Shown here one piece after another: positions 1-9,172 of a stretch of 64,000 nt of DNA. The notes beneath the pieces were generated by a model. That model worked only from the letters and a program-made list of their open reading frames with translations. It was not told the origin of the DNA and searched no databases. The position numbers were made by a program, and so were the translations under genes. Position 1 is the stretch's first letter; each line of letters begins with the position of its first letter. Source of the DNA: Cyclonatronum proteinivorum (GTDB taxonomy: Bacteria; Bacteroidota; Rhodothermia; Balneolales; Cyclonatronaceae). The stretch is taken from positions 1,942,501 to 2,006,500 of the forward strand of contig NZ_CP027806.1 of assembly GCF_003353065.1 (NCBI RefSeq), written 5' to 3'.

Positions 1-1
1 T

Positions 2-1933
2 AAAGCGAACAATCAGGCTATTATTCAGGCTACCGGAAAATATACGCTGCTTGTTAATCCCGATGTGCTGATTGGGGAGGATACGCTTGGGGTATTATTT
101 AATTTCATGGAAGCTCATCCTGATGTTGGTGCAAGCGGTTGTAAGATTTTAAATCCTGACGGTACATTCGCACCTGAATCACGCAGGTCTGTACCAACGC
201 CTATGAATGCCATGTATAAGGTGCTGGGCCTGACAAAGCTTTTCCCCAACCATCCCCGCTTTGCCTCATACTATGTTGGCGGTCAGAATGAGGACGAGGC
301 TTCAGACATTGAAGTTTTGTCCGGCTCCTTTATGTTTTACCGTACCGGTTTACTGCAAGAGCTCAATGGCTTTGACGAGCGCTTTTTTATGTATGGAGAA
401 GACATCGACCTTTGCTATCGTACGCTCAAAGCCGGGTACCGGATCCGCTATGTTCCTGATACAAGCATCATACATTATAAAGGAGAAAGCACCAAGAAAG
501 AAAACCTGCGCTATATCATAACTTTCAACAAAGTGCTGTATCAGTTCTTTGAAAAGCATTACAGTTATGGCTACAGCATCTTCTTCAAATATTTTATTCT
601 GCTGGGCGTCGTCACAAAATCAGCGGCGTCTTATGTGTTCTCTCTGTTTAACCGTTCACTGCGGCCGGTTTCCGACTTACTGCTGCTGAATCTTGTTTTG
701 GTCGGTTTCTTTTTATACCGTTACAGTATTGCTCCTGCAGATATTTTTCAGGCCTATCAGCCGATTTTCTTATCCGTAAACTTTTTGCATTCAGCGGCCT
801 ATCTGATTTTTGCGAAATACTACGGGCTCTATAATAAAAACCTGCACAGCTGGAGTCATGTAGTTAAAGCCTTGCTTTTTTCACTGGTTACAGTGGCAAG
901 CATCACTTTCTTCTTTAGGGATATTGCTTTCTCCAGGCTTATTCTTTTGGCAACTACGCTTGTATTGCTGCTGCTGCTGCCTGCTATTCGTCTTGTAACA
1001 GCGCGTTTCTTTTATCAGGGATCATCAGCCAAGGGCAGGATTCAGCCTGTACGGCTGCTTGTTGCGGGTATTGGGGATCATACGCAGCCGGCAATCCGCA
1101 AAATCAGGGGAGAGGTTGATTGGAATTACGATATTATCGGGCTTGTCACACAGCGGCAGGATGAACCGCTGCAAACCATAGAGGATATCCCAGTGCTTGG
1201 TCATGTGTCACAGCTTCCGGAGATGGTTAAAAATTATCGTGCGGATCAGGTGATTTTCATGCTTGAAAAGATCTCCCATGTGGACGTCCTTTCTTCCCTC
1301 AGTCAGTTACGGGACACGCAGGTGGTATGCAAGGTAGTGCCCGGATCTCTGGATTACATTATCGGAAAATCCAATGTGGAGTATTTCGATGATGTGCCCG
1401 TTGTGGATCTCGAAATTCCATCGCTGACAGCATGGAACCGGTTGCTGAAACGTGCTTTTGACTTCTCACTTTCCGGCTTCTTTTTGTTTGTGATGTTTCT
1501 GCCCTGGATATTTTTAAAGCTGAATGCATCCATCAAAAAAACTAAACGGGAGACGGTCAACCTGTTTATTGATTCCTCAACGTCTCAGAATATTGCGTTT
1601 TTTACGCCCTACAGTTCCCATAGGCTGCTCAATACCATAACTTTTATGCGAAAAGTATTTACCGGTGAATTCAGCCTTGTCGGGGCGCCGATAATTCCCA
1701 GCCGGCAGGGCAGTTTTGTGTATTACAAGCCGGGGCTGACCGGTCAGCGGCAGCTGAATGAGGACCGTTTGTTCCGCGATGATGAAAAACAGCGGCAAGA
1801 GCTGCACTACCTGCAGACTTACTCTATCTGGAAAGATGTCGAAATCCTTTTCAAATATTTGTCAGGTCCGCGCAAGCACTTTACAGCCTATTTGCAGGAA
1901 CGGGGGGCGGCTGCTCCAGAAAAGTCAGCGTGA
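2..1933 (+). CDS. GT2 glycosyltransferase fused to a degenerate sugar-phosphate transferase (5' partial)
   Basis: The frame is open from base 2 with no start, so the N-terminus lies outside the window; the first visible residues end in LLVNPDV, the nucleotide-sugar-binding end of a GT2 fold. GT2 motifs continue with LSGSFMFYR, GFDERFFMYGEDIDLCYR and the HYKGEST region, as in WbbL-type rhamnosyltransferases. After about residue 200 come several hydrophobic segments, then a Rossmann-like CoA-binding domain (VRLLVAGIGD), then a C-terminal domain resembling bacterial sugar transferases (LLKRAFDFSLSGFFLF, GEFSLVGAPI, KPGLTGQ). The usual catalytic stretch (RLDELPQLWNV, SLVGPRP, as in the intact gene at 3659) is missing or altered, so this part is probably a pseudoenzyme. 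The likely role is sugar transfer at the inner membrane during surface polysaccharide assembly. The domain calls are firm; the exact sugar is unknown. Confidence 0.8.
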   Translation, partial: KANNQAIIQATGKYTLLVNPDVLIGEDTLGVLFNFMEAHPDVGASGCKILNPDGTFAPESRRSVPTPMNAMYKVLGLTKLFPNHPRFASYYVGGQNEDEASDIEVLSGSFMFYRTGLLQELNGFDERFFMYGEDIDLCYRTLKAGYRIRYVPDTSIIHYKGESTKKENLRYIITFNKVLYQFFEKHYSYGYSIFFKYFILLGVVTKSAASYVFSLFNRSLRPVSDLLLLNLVLVGFFLYRYSIAPADIFQAYQPIFLSVNFLHSAAYLIFAKYYGLYNKNLHSWSHVVKALLFSLVTVASITFFFRDIAFSRLILLATTLVLLLLLPAIRLVTARFFYQGSSAKGRIQPVRLLVAGIGDHTQPAIRKIRGEVDWNYDIIGLVTQRQDEPLQTIEDIPVLGHVSQLPEMVKNYRADQVIFMLEKISHVDVLSSLSQLRDTQVVCKVVPGSLDYIIGKSNVEYFDDVPVVDLEIPSLTAWNRLLKRAFDFSLSGFFLFVMFLPWIFLKLNASIKKTKRETVNLFIDSSTSQNIAFFTPYSSHRLLNTITFMRKVFTGEFSLVGAPIIPSRQGSFVYYKPGLTGQRQLNEDRLFRDDEKQRQELHYLQTYSIWKDVEILFKYLSGPRKHFTAYLQERGAAAPEKSA

Positions 1934-1980
1934 GTATTCCTGCTTGCCGCTGCTTCAAATGGTGATATCAGAGCCATGCC

Positions 1981-3108
1981 CTAAAGCCGGGTCTTTACCT
2001 TTTCTATCATAGGAAGGTACCAATCCGCGAAGGTTCCCTCAGCAAGATTTCGTCTGACTTCCTCCATCAGCCATAAATAAAAAGTCAGGTTCTGCAGTGA
2101 TGCGAGGGTCATACCGAGAATTTCATTGCACCGGACGAGATGGTGCAGGTACGCCATGGTATATTTGGAACAGAAATCACTTGGGAAATCCTCATCAAGA
2201 GGCTTATGGTGGTTTTTCCACTTGGCATTGCGGAGGTTAACGATTCCGTTGCGGGTAAAAACTGTCCCGTTGCGGGCGTTTCGGGTAGGCATTACGCAGT
2301 CGAACATGTCCACCCCTCTCGCAACACCGTTGAGTAAATCTGCGGGTGTGCCAACGCCCATGAGATAGCGGGCTTTATGCGGCGGCAGGTAGTCCGTTAT
2401 ATGATCGGTCATTTCATACATAAGCTCGTTGGGTTCACCTACGCTCAGTCCTCCGATGGCATTGCCGTCAAAATCAAGTGCAGCGATGGCTTCTGCAGAG
2501 GCATTCCGCAGATCTTTGTAGGTGCTGCCCTGCGCAATACCGAACAGAAACTGCCTGTGTCCGTAAAGGGGCTCCGATTCGTCAAATGCTTTTTTGCACC
2601 GGGCAGCCCAGCGGTGTGTCAGGTGCATGGAATTGAGCGCGTACTCGTAGGTGGAAGGGTAGGGCGGGCACTCATCAAGTACCATCATGATGTCGGAACC
2701 CAGAATGCGCTCGGTTTCGATTACGCTTTCCGGGGTAAACTGATGTTTTGAACCGTCGAGATGACTTTTAAAGGTAACCCCTCGCTCTTCGAGCTTGCGG
2801 TTATCCGACAGCGAAAAAACCTGATATCCGCCGGAATCCGTTAGAATAGGCTTATCCCATTTCATGAACTGATGCAGACCACCCGCCTCACGCATGATTC
2901 CGTTGCCAGGCCTGAGATACAGGTGATACGTATTGCCAAGGATAATTTGCGCTTTGACCTGATCCTTCAGTTGCTGCTGTTCAACAGCCTTAACTGTAGC
3001 TAAGGTGCCCACAGGCATGAAAATTGGCGTCTCAATCGTGCCGTGATCAGTCGTTAGCCGGCCAAGCCGTGCTTTGGTTTTCGGGTCGTTCTTCAGAAGT
3101 TGAAACAC
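1981..3108 (-). CDS. tgt: Queuine tRNA-ribosyltransferase
   Basis: Exchanges guanine 34 in the anticodon of Asn, Asp, His and Tyr tRNAs for the queuosine precursor preQ1. At 375 residues it has normal family length. The N-terminus aligns with the family (ARLGRLTTDHGTIETPIFMPVGT), DSGGYQVFSL carries Asp91, GGLSVGE is at about 219, and MFDCVMPTRNARNG holds the catalytic Asp270. The usual zinc motif CxCxxC is reduced to Phe308-x-Ser310-x-x-Cys313, although the following YLHHL is kept. The start is GTG; no ATG lies just upstream in frame. It is transcribed against the polysaccharide genes on both sides, so it is probably a single-gene unit read from the 3109-3658 gap. Confidence 0.95.
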   Translation of the reverse strand: MFQLLKNDPKTKARLGRLTTDHGTIETPIFMPVGTLATVKAVEQQQLKDQVKAQIILGNTYHLYLRPGNGIMREAGGLHQFMKWDKPILTDSGGYQVFSLSDNRKLEERGVTFKSHLDGSKHQFTPESVIETERILGSDIMMVLDECPPYPSTYEYALNSMHLTHRWAARCKKAFDESEPLYGHRQFLFGIAQGSTYKDLRNASAEAIAALDFDGNAIGGLSVGEPNELMYEMTDHITDYLPPHKARYLMGVGTPADLLNGVARGVDMFDCVMPTRNARNGTVFTRNGIVNLRNAKWKNHHKPLDEDFPSDFCSKYTMAYLHHLVRCNEILGMTLASLQNLTFYLWLMEEVRRNLAEGTFADWYLPMIEKVKTRL

Positions 3109-3658
3109 TTTAGTCTTTATTTCCTTATTTTCAGCGTTCTTAAAAACGGTAAGTTAAGCAACTCTGAAGCGAATGCCGGAATAGAATTTTATTCTTATTA
3201 ACCGGTCCCAAATACAGGGTCAATTACTGTTCCTCTGTCGCATAAATCAAAACAGAATTATTTGTCGTTACTTTTTGTAATTTTTTTTGCATAGCCCATA
3301 ATATCAAAATCTTACACGGTGTGATGTTGTCTGTCAATAAACCGGTCCTGATGTTTACATGTCAGGCTAAACATACTGCATAGGATACTAAATAAAGCCC
3401 TGCAATGTTCACAAGGCCGTTTAGCAAGCTGTACTGTTGCCCGGCGAGCGTTGCCGCAATCATTCATCATCATTTCTGATCATTAAACAAACTTGCCTTG
3501 ATTAAAGCTTCTGACTGCATTTTTGGATTGCTGCGCCTTAGCTACGGTCGACCTGAAACCGTTAGCATTCAGAAAAGCACTTTTGTTGCAATGCAATCGA
3601 AACAAAGCTTATCCTGTGAAGTTTCCTGTCCTGAATCAATTCATTAACCTTTCATTGA
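3109..3658. promoter_or_regulatory. Divergent intergenic region between tgt and the glycosylphosphotransferase gene
   Basis: No supported gene is seen in these 550 bases. They must carry the promoters of both flanking genes. A weak match to a sigma-54 -24/-12 element for the + strand gene is present at 3575-3589 (AAGCAC, five bases, TTGC), but the important GG at -25/-24 is AG, so it is only a candidate. The rest is AT-rich with no clear hairpin. Confidence 0.3.
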
Positions 3659-5077
3659 GTGGAGCGCCGTAAAGACGTATTGGTCACTCTTCTGGGTGAC
3701 GCCTTAGCATTTTCTGTTGCATGGTATGTTTTTTACTACCTGCGGTTTGAGCTGCAGTGGTTTGGTGAAAACCAAACCGTCGCTCCGGCTTTGGTACTCC
3801 TTCCGGGTCTGATCATCACGGTCTATTGGCTGGCTATGTTTGCCTTTTTCGGTCTCTATAAGCGCCTTTATCTCGCTTCCCGGTTTGATGAAATTCTCAG
3901 GGTTGCGAAAATCAGCCTGATTGGCATTCTGGTTTTCTTTTTCCTGCTTTTCACGGACGACCTGAACTGGAATCCGCAAAATATCGCGCAGGCTAAAAAC
4001 TTAACCCTGGTATACTGGCTGCTCATTTTCGGATTCGTATCACTGAACCGTATTGTGGTTCGCACCATACAGAAAGTTGCGGTTTCCAAAGGGTACGGGC
4101 TTCATAAAGCGGTCATTATCGGCATTGGAGATACGGCAAAAGAAGTTTATGCCGACATCATGCGCCATAAAACAACCGGGCTAGATGTGGCGGGCTTCAT
4201 CGACGCTTCCCGTCATACAAAGGAAGACGACATTAAAATTGACCGGAAGCTGCTGCTTGGCAAGGTTCAGGAACTCAACACCATTATTGAAACCCATGGC
4301 ATAGAAGATGTCATTGTTGCGGTTGAGCCGGCCAACAGGGACAAGCTGATCACCATCCTCGATCTGATTAACAAACCCAACATCTCAGTTAAACTTATTC
4401 CGGATTTTTATCAGATTATCAGCGGTATGAACAAGACCAATCAGATTTTTGGCCTGCCGCTCATTGAGGTCATGCCGGATCCCATGCCTGCCTGGGAAAA
4501 ATCGGTGAAGCGGCTGATGGATGTTGTGCTCTCTATTCTCATTTTGGTCGTCAGTGCACCGGTTATGCTGCTCGTTGCGCTAATTATTCGCCTGACCGAC
4601 CCGGGGCCGGTCATTTTTGCGCAGGAGCGTGTAGGGCTTTTCGGCAGGCCTTTCATTATGTACAAGTTCAGGAGTATGTATGTAAATGCGGAGGCCAAGA
4701 CTGGTCCGACCTGGGCAACGGAGAACGATTCCCGAATCACCCCTGTGGGCTACTGGCTGCGTAAGCTTCGCCTCGACGAGCTGCCACAGCTCTGGAATGT
4801 GATCAAGGGCGATATGTCGCTGGTCGGCCCGCGACCTGAGCGGGAGCATTTTGTGAATCAGTTTAAAGCCCAAATCCCGCTTTATGCCCGGCGCTTGCGC
4901 GTAAGGCCGGGTATTACCGGCTGGGCACAGGTCAAGTGGAAGTACGATGAAACCTTTGATGATGTAAAAGAAAAAACCAAGTACGACCTCTTTTATGTGG
5001 AGAATATTTCGCTGAAAATGGACATCAAAATTTTGATTAATACCATTGCGACCATGCTGTCCGGGAAGGGGCAATAA
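3659..5077 (+). CDS. Undecaprenyl-phosphate glycosylphosphotransferase (WbaP/WcaJ type)
   Basis: Transfers a sugar-1-phosphate from a nucleotide sugar to undecaprenyl phosphate, the first membrane step of exopolysaccharide or O-unit assembly. The 472-residue protein has about four N-terminal transmembrane helices (residues 8-150), a Rossmann-like CoA-binding domain starting at HKAVIIGIGD, a reentrant helix around KRLMDVVLSILILVVSAP, and the complete catalytic domain: DPGPVIFAQERVG, YKFRSMYVNAE, LRLDELPQLWNV, MSLVGPRPE, RPGITGWAQV. The start is a GTG directly after an in-frame TGA at 3656-3658, so the N-terminus cannot extend further; no Shine-Dalgarno is seen. The next gene begins two bases after the stop, so the two are co-transcribed. 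The sugar cannot be told from sequence. Confidence 0.93.
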   Translation: MERRKDVLVTLLGDALAFSVAWYVFYYLRFELQWFGENQTVAPALVLLPGLIITVYWLAMFAFFGLYKRLYLASRFDEILRVAKISLIGILVFFFLLFTDDLNWNPQNIAQAKNLTLVYWLLIFGFVSLNRIVVRTIQKVAVSKGYGLHKAVIIGIGDTAKEVYADIMRHKTTGLDVAGFIDASRHTKEDDIKIDRKLLLGKVQELNTIIETHGIEDVIVAVEPANRDKLITILDLINKPNISVKLIPDFYQIISGMNKTNQIFGLPLIEVMPDPMPAWEKSVKRLMDVVLSILILVVSAPVMLLVALIIRLTDPGPVIFAQERVGLFGRPFIMYKFRSMYVNAEAKTGPTWATENDSRITPVGYWLRKLRLDELPQLWNVIKGDMSLVGPRPEREHFVNQFKAQIPLYARRLRVRPGITGWAQVKWKYDETFDDVKEKTKYDLFYVENISLKMDIKILINTIATMLSGKGQ

Positions 5078-5078
5078 A

Positions 5079-5810
5079 ATGACGGACCCAAAGACCATCG
5101 TAGTAATCCCTACATACGAAGAAGAAGAAAATGTCAGGCTGCTCATCCCGCGCCTAATGCAGCTGCGCGGCTGTGTGCATGTACTCTTTGTGGATGACAG
5201 CTCTCCGGACGGCACCCGTGAAATCATCAGGGAGCAAGCCCCCAAATATCCCGGGCGGATTCATCTGATTGAAAGGCCATCGAAACAGGGACTGGGTTCT
5301 GCCTATGTAGCCGGCTTCGCTTTTGCCCTGCGTCACGACTACGTTTACATTTGTGAAATGGACGCTGATATGTCGCATGATCCCAATGATGTGCCCCGGC
5401 TGGTTGAAGCCGTAGCGCAAGGCATCGGGGATGTGGTGATCGGTTCCCGCTATCAAAACGGGATCAGTATTATTAACTGGCCGCTTTCCCGCCTCATCCT
5501 GTCTTATTCTGCCAATGTGTATGCCCGCTGGGTTACCGGACTGCCTGTCAGGGATACAACGGCCGGTTTCAAATGCTTTCACAGAAAAGTACTGGAAAGC
5601 ATTCCGCTGAACCGGGTCAAGTCAAACGGCTACTCCTTTCAGATTGAACTGCACTACCGGGCCTGGAAAGCCGGATTTAAAGTAAGCGAACTTTCTATTA
5701 TATTCCGTGACCGTCAATTCGGGAAATCAAAAATATCAAAACCCATCATCCTTGAAGCCGTCTGGATGGTCTGGGCACTCAAGTTTCGTCATTTTTTTAA
5801 CCGGCTGTAG
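5079..5810 (+). CDS. Polyprenol-phosphate mannosyltransferase-like GT2 (DPM1 family)
   Basis: A GT2 enzyme that by family loads a sugar from a nucleotide donor onto a polyprenyl phosphate at the cytoplasmic face. The motifs are complete: VVIPTYEEEENV, LFVDDSSPDGT, CEMDADMSHDPNDV (the metal-binding DxD), VIGSRYQNG, DTTAGFKCF and GYSFQIELHYRAWKAGF, followed by the acceptor-side motif DRQFGKSKIS. At 243 residues it has the soluble DPM1 length without a C-terminal GtrA-like membrane domain. The ATG at 5079, two bases after the preceding stop, is preferred over an in-frame upstream start at 5046 inside the previous gene. It probably supplies a lipid-linked sugar for the same glycan pathway as its neighbour. 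Confidence 0.9.
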   Translation: MTDPKTIVVIPTYEEEENVRLLIPRLMQLRGCVHVLFVDDSSPDGTREIIREQAPKYPGRIHLIERPSKQGLGSAYVAGFAFALRHDYVYICEMDADMSHDPNDVPRLVEAVAQGIGDVVIGSRYQNGISIINWPLSRLILSYSANVYARWVTGLPVRDTTAGFKCFHRKVLESIPLNRVKSNGYSFQIELHYRAWKAGFKVSELSIIFRDRQFGKSKISKPIILEAVWMVWALKFRHFFNRL

Positions 5811-5887
5811 CACAGCATGTGCAGCTTGCGCAATCTGCTGAAAATCTATTCGTGAAGTGAACTACCTTTTCTCAAAACCTGATTTTT

Positions 5888-6847
5888 ATGAACTACCTTG
5901 ATTTTGAAAAGCCCATAGCGGATCTCGAGAAAAAAATCGAAGAGCTGAACGCTATTCGTATTCCGGAAAATGACGTGTTACGTCCCGAAATTGAACGTCT
6001 GCAGCAACGGGTTCATGATCTTCGTGTTTCTATATTTTCCAATCTTACGCCCTGGCAAAAAGTACAGCTGGCACGTCATCCCGAGCGGCCCTACACCCTC
6101 GATTATATTTATAAGATCTGCGAGCACTTCACAGAGCTGCACGGCGACCGGAAAATGAGCGATGATAAAGCTGTCGTTGGGGGTTTTGCGACCATTGACG
6201 GGATCTCGGTGATGATTATCGGTCAGCAAAAAGGGCGTGATACCAAGAGCCGGCAGTACCGCAATTTTGGTATGTCCAATCCTGAAGGCTACCGCAAAGC
6301 ACTCCGCCTGATGAAACTGGCGGAAAAGTTCGACATTCCCGTCATCACCCTGCTTGACACCCCGGGTGCATTCCCTGGTTTGGAAGCCGAAGAGCGGGGA
6401 CAGGCGGAAGCCATTGCCGATAACCTCCGCGAAATGGCGGTTCTCAAAGTACCCATCGTAACCGTTGTGATTGGGGAAGGCGCAAGCGGCGGAGCCTTGG
6501 GTATCGGTATGGGCAATGAAGTGTATATGATGGAAAATACCTGGTACTCGGTCATTTCACCCGAGTCCTGCTCCTCAATTTTATGGAAAACGTGGGAGTA
6601 TAAGGAACAGGCCGCTGAAGCCCTGAAACTCACCGCAACGGACCTTATGGAGCTGAAGATTATTGACGGGGTTATTCCCGAGCCGGTTGGTGGTGCACAC
6701 CGCGATTATGACGGCGCCGCTGCGGCTCTCAAAAAACAACTCCTTGAAAGCCTGCGCCGCCTCAAAAAACTGAACGCGCAGGAGATTGTTGATCAGCGCA
6801 TTGACAAATACGCCAATATGGGTTTTTATGACGAAAAAAATGCCTGA
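5888..6847 (+). CDS. accA: Acetyl-CoA carboxylase carboxyltransferase subunit alpha
   Basis: The alpha subunit of the carboxyltransferase that moves the carboxyl group from biotin to acetyl-CoA, giving malonyl-CoA for fatty acid synthesis; it pairs with AccD, not seen here. At 319 residues it has the standard length. Family landmarks are the N-terminal coiled segment ([15 protein letters not shown]), [33 protein letters not shown], the [10 protein letters not shown] region, [19 protein letters not shown], the oxyanion motif [15 protein letters not shown] and the [13 protein letters not shown] region. It leads a + strand run that continues with a thioesterase overlapping its 3' end, so lipid genes are grouped here. 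Confidence 0.97.
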   Translation: MNYLDFEKPIADLEKKIEELNAIRIPENDVLRPEIERLQQRVHDLRVSIFSNLTPWQKVQLARHPERPYTLDYIYKICEHFTELHGDRKMSDDKAVVGGFATIDGISVMIIGQQKGRDTKSRQYRNFGMSNPEGYRKALRLMKLAEKFDIPVITLLDTPGAFPGLEAEERGQAEAIADNLREMAVLKVPIVTVVIGEGASGGALGIGMGNEVYMMENTWYSVISPESCSSILWKTWEYKEQAAEALKLTATDLMELKIIDGVIPEPVGGAHRDYDGAAAALKKQLLESLRRLKKLNAQEIVDQRIDKYANMGFYDEKNA

Positions 6848-7316
6848 TCCGCAATTGCAAGCCAATCCCATTAAAAGTAAACAGGTACCGCTCTACACGT
6901 ACGAGCTGAAGCTGCGCAGCCGCTACGCCGAAACAGATAAAATGGGCTACGTCTATCACGGCCGTTTTTTGGAGTATTTTGAACAGGCGCGGACGGAAAT
7001 GATTCGGGAAGCGGGCATTTCATACCTCAATCTGGAAGAAATGGGCGTTATGCTGCCCGTTGCGCACGTCTCCATCGATTACATGCGGCCGGTATTTTAT
7101 GATGAACTCATTACCATCCGCGTGCTGATTTTCGATCCCCCTTCCACGCGGCTGAATACCTGGTATGAAGTCGTTGGGGAAGACGGTAAAACACGACTTA
7201 CAGCACATGTTGTACTGGTATTTGTGAGTGAAGAAACCCGCCGGCCCTGTCCGCCGCCGGCCGCCTTTCTCGAAGGTATGAAAGCCGTCATGCATAAGGA
7301 AGACCATCAGGAGTAG
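6828..7316 (+). CDS. Hotdog-fold acyl-CoA thioesterase (YbgC/FadM-like)
   Basis: A single 4HBT hotdog domain with the signature [22 protein letters not shown], which matches the YbgC pattern TDxMGxVxHxxYxxxFExxR including the catalytic aspartate. Such enzymes hydrolyse acyl-CoA or acyl-ACP thioesters; the substrate is unknown. Two ATG starts are possible, 6828 (preceded by GGG five bases upstream) and 6840; both overlap the 3' end of accA, indicating translational coupling. The conserved domain begins about 25 residues in. The nadC start follows its stop after one base. Confidence 0.85.
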   Translation: MTKKMPDPQLQANPIKSKQVPLYTYELKLRSRYAETDKMGYVYHGRFLEYFEQARTEMIREAGISYLNLEEMGVMLPVAHVSIDYMRPVFYDELITIRVLIFDPPSTRLNTWYEVVGEDGKTRLTAHVVLVFVSEETRRPCPPPAAFLEGMKAVMHKEDHQE

Positions 7317-7317
7317 T

Positions 7318-8157
7318 ATGAATCCATTGGTTGAAGCCATTGTTGATCTGGCCCTGCGTGAAGATATTGGCAAGGGTGATGTCACGACCGAAGCCGTATT
7401 CTCCGGAGCCGAGCAAGCTGAAGCTTTTTTTGTAGCCAAAGAAGGCGGCATACTTGCCGGAAATGCGTTGGCAGCTTTTATTGCCGCACGCGTTGATTCC
7501 CGCATTCAGTTCAGGCAGCTGATCGAAGATGGCAGTAGGATCAAACGGGGGGATTTAATCGCCGAAATTACGGGACCTGCTGGGGCCATTTTAACAGCGG
7601 AACGTACCTGTTTGAACTTCATGCAGCGCATGAGCGGCATTGCTACCAAAACCAACCGTTTTGCTGCTGCACTTGAAGGCACTAACACAAGGCTGCTGGA
7701 TACCCGAAAAACCATGCCCGGACAGCGTTGGACCGATAAGCTCGCGGTAAAGCTGGGGGGCGGTACCAATCACCGCTTTTGCCTGGATGATATGTACCTG
7801 ATCAAGGAAAACCACATCACCGTCGCGGGTGGCGTACGGCAGGCACTGCAGGCTTGCGCCGCACATCGGGAAAAACTCGGGGGCACGCAGAAAATTGAAA
7901 TTGAAGTCGTAACGGCTTCCCAAATTGATGAAGTGCTGGAGACCGGTATTGCTGACATCATCCTCCTGGATAATATGAATAATAAAGAGCTCACCGAAGC
8001 GGTACAGCGTATAAATGGTGCTGCCCAAACGGAAGCCTCCGGCAATATGACGCTCGAACGTCTGCCCGAAGTAGCCCGTACGGGAGTGGATTTTGTTTCT
8101 GCAGGAAGCATTACACACTCAGTGCATGCACTTGATATTTCACTTCTGTTTGAGTGA
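7318..8157 (+). CDS. nadC: Nicotinate-nucleotide pyrophosphorylase (carboxylating)
   Basis: Quinolinate phosphoribosyltransferase of de novo NAD synthesis: quinolinate plus PRPP gives nicotinate mononucleotide and CO2. The 279-residue length is typical. Landmarks include EDIGKGDVTTEAV, ERTCLNFMQRMSGIAT, LLDTRKTMPG, the GGGTNHR loop, LIKENHI, IEIEVVTASQIDEVLE, IILLDNMN, ASGNMTLE and the C-terminal SAGSITHS motif, covering the quinolinate and PRPP sites. It is tightly spaced behind the thioesterase gene. The partner genes nadA and nadB are not in the window. Confidence 0.96.
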   Translation: MNPLVEAIVDLALREDIGKGDVTTEAVFSGAEQAEAFFVAKEGGILAGNALAAFIAARVDSRIQFRQLIEDGSRIKRGDLIAEITGPAGAILTAERTCLNFMQRMSGIATKTNRFAAALEGTNTRLLDTRKTMPGQRWTDKLAVKLGGGTNHRFCLDDMYLIKENHITVAGGVRQALQACAAHREKLGGTQKIEIEVVTASQIDEVLETGIADIILLDNMNNKELTEAVQRINGAAQTEASGNMTLERLPEVARTGVDFVSAGSITHSVHALDISLLFE

Positions 8158-8187
8158 TAAACAGCACGGGCTAAGGGGAGCGCACCT

Positions 8188-8637
8188 ATGAAAATGCCGG
8201 ATACCCGCCAAAGCCTCTGGCTGCTGTTAGCTGCTTCAGGCTATCTCATGCTAATGGCAAGCGGTTTCATATTTGTTGATGTGTCGTACCTGCACAGCCT
8301 GTCGCATGAAGCATTCCGGTATATGTGTCATCAACAGCCGGCTCGCAGTTTCGGGCTCGATGAACAAACCATGGCTGTTTGTGCCCGCTGCTTCGGCATT
8401 TATGCAGGCTTTTTTGCAGCTTCCCTCGCCGGGCTTCTGGCTCCTGTGAAGTTCAGCACGTCCCTGCGTTTTGCGCTCATTGTCACAGCCGCCGCTTTTT
8501 TACTCAACACAGCCGATGTAACCGGAAACTTTTTGGGGTGGTGGTCGAATACGGCGGCCACAAGGTTTGTTGCCGGTCTCGTTGCCGGCATGAGCCTCAT
8601 CCTCATTATTTATACTGCTGTTAAACCAAAATCATAG
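8188..8637 (+). CDS. DUF2085 family small membrane protein
   Basis: A 149-residue protein with about four hydrophobic helices. Between the first two lies the family signature: HEAFRYMCHQQPARSF followed by CARCFGIYAGFF, as in DUF2085 proteins (CHQxPxRSF and CxRCxGIYxG). The paired cysteines could bind a metal or form a disulfide, but no function is established for the family. An alternative ATG lies two codons downstream. It sits in the accA-cdsA run and precedes another membrane protein by seven bases. Confidence 0.75.
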   Translation: MKMPDTRQSLWLLLAASGYLMLMASGFIFVDVSYLHSLSHEAFRYMCHQQPARSFGLDEQTMAVCARCFGIYAGFFAASLAGLLAPVKFSTSLRFALIVTAAAFLLNTADVTGNFLGWWSNTAATRFVAGLVAGMSLILIIYTAVKPKS

Positions 8638-8644
8638 TTTAATT

Positions 8645-9172
8645 ATGGAATTACGCGAGCAAAACCCTTTTTTTGAATCCGCAGCTTTAAACGGTGCCGG
8701 CCTTGCAGCCGCAGCCTCTCTCATTTTGTACGGAGCCATGCTGCTTATGCCCGGCGTCAGCGGAATCCTGCTCGGCTGCCTCGGTTGCTGCGGTTTACTT
8801 TTTGCGCCCGGTCTGCTTACGACAAGACAGCATATAGCAACCTTCGGTGAAAACATCGAGCTCGGTCGGGGCGCCGTTATCGGTTTTACCGCAGGCGCCG
8901 TATTTGGTGTGGTATTCAGTTTTATGGATGTCATCTGGGGCTTACTCGGTGTGAATACCTCCGCGCTGTTTCTGGATAATCTCACCACTTTTATTGAAAC
9001 CTATGGTGATAATGAAGCCCTTGATAATATTGAAGACGCAAGAAGGCAACAGGAAGAAACCGGTTTCTCTGTTTTAGGCCTGCTTTTCAGCGTTAGTATG
9101 ATGGGTATCATCAATATGATTACCGGAATGGCGGGTACAGCCATATTCAAAAAGAAGGAAGGTGAGCTCTAA
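8645..9172 (+). CDS. Predicted membrane protein, possibly DUF4199-like
   Basis: A 175-residue protein with two hydrophobic segments in the first 70 residues (SLILYGAMLLMPGVSGILLG), a third at about 77-100 (GRGAVIGFTAGAVFGVVFSF) and one near the C-terminus (FSVLGLLFSVSMMGIINMI), with a polar loop rich in Asp, Glu and Asn between the last two. The layout resembles DUF4199 proteins common in Bacteroidota, but no diagnostic motif was recognised. Its stop codon directly abuts the start of the CPBP protease gene, so the two are probably translated together. Confidence 0.55.
   Translation: MELREQNPFFESAALNGAGLAAAASLILYGAMLLMPGVSGILLGCLGCCGLLFAPGLLTTRQHIATFGENIELGRGAVIGFTAGAVFGVVFSFMDVIWGLLGVNTSALFLDNLTTFIETYGDNEALDNIEDARRQQEETGFSVLGLLFSVSMMGIINMITGMAGTAIFKKKEGEL

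Noticed and set aside
5046-5078. An N-terminal extension of the DPM1-like gene
   Set aside because: It lies within the preceding gene and adds MRPCCPGRGNK, unlike any GT2 start; the ATG at 5079 is better.
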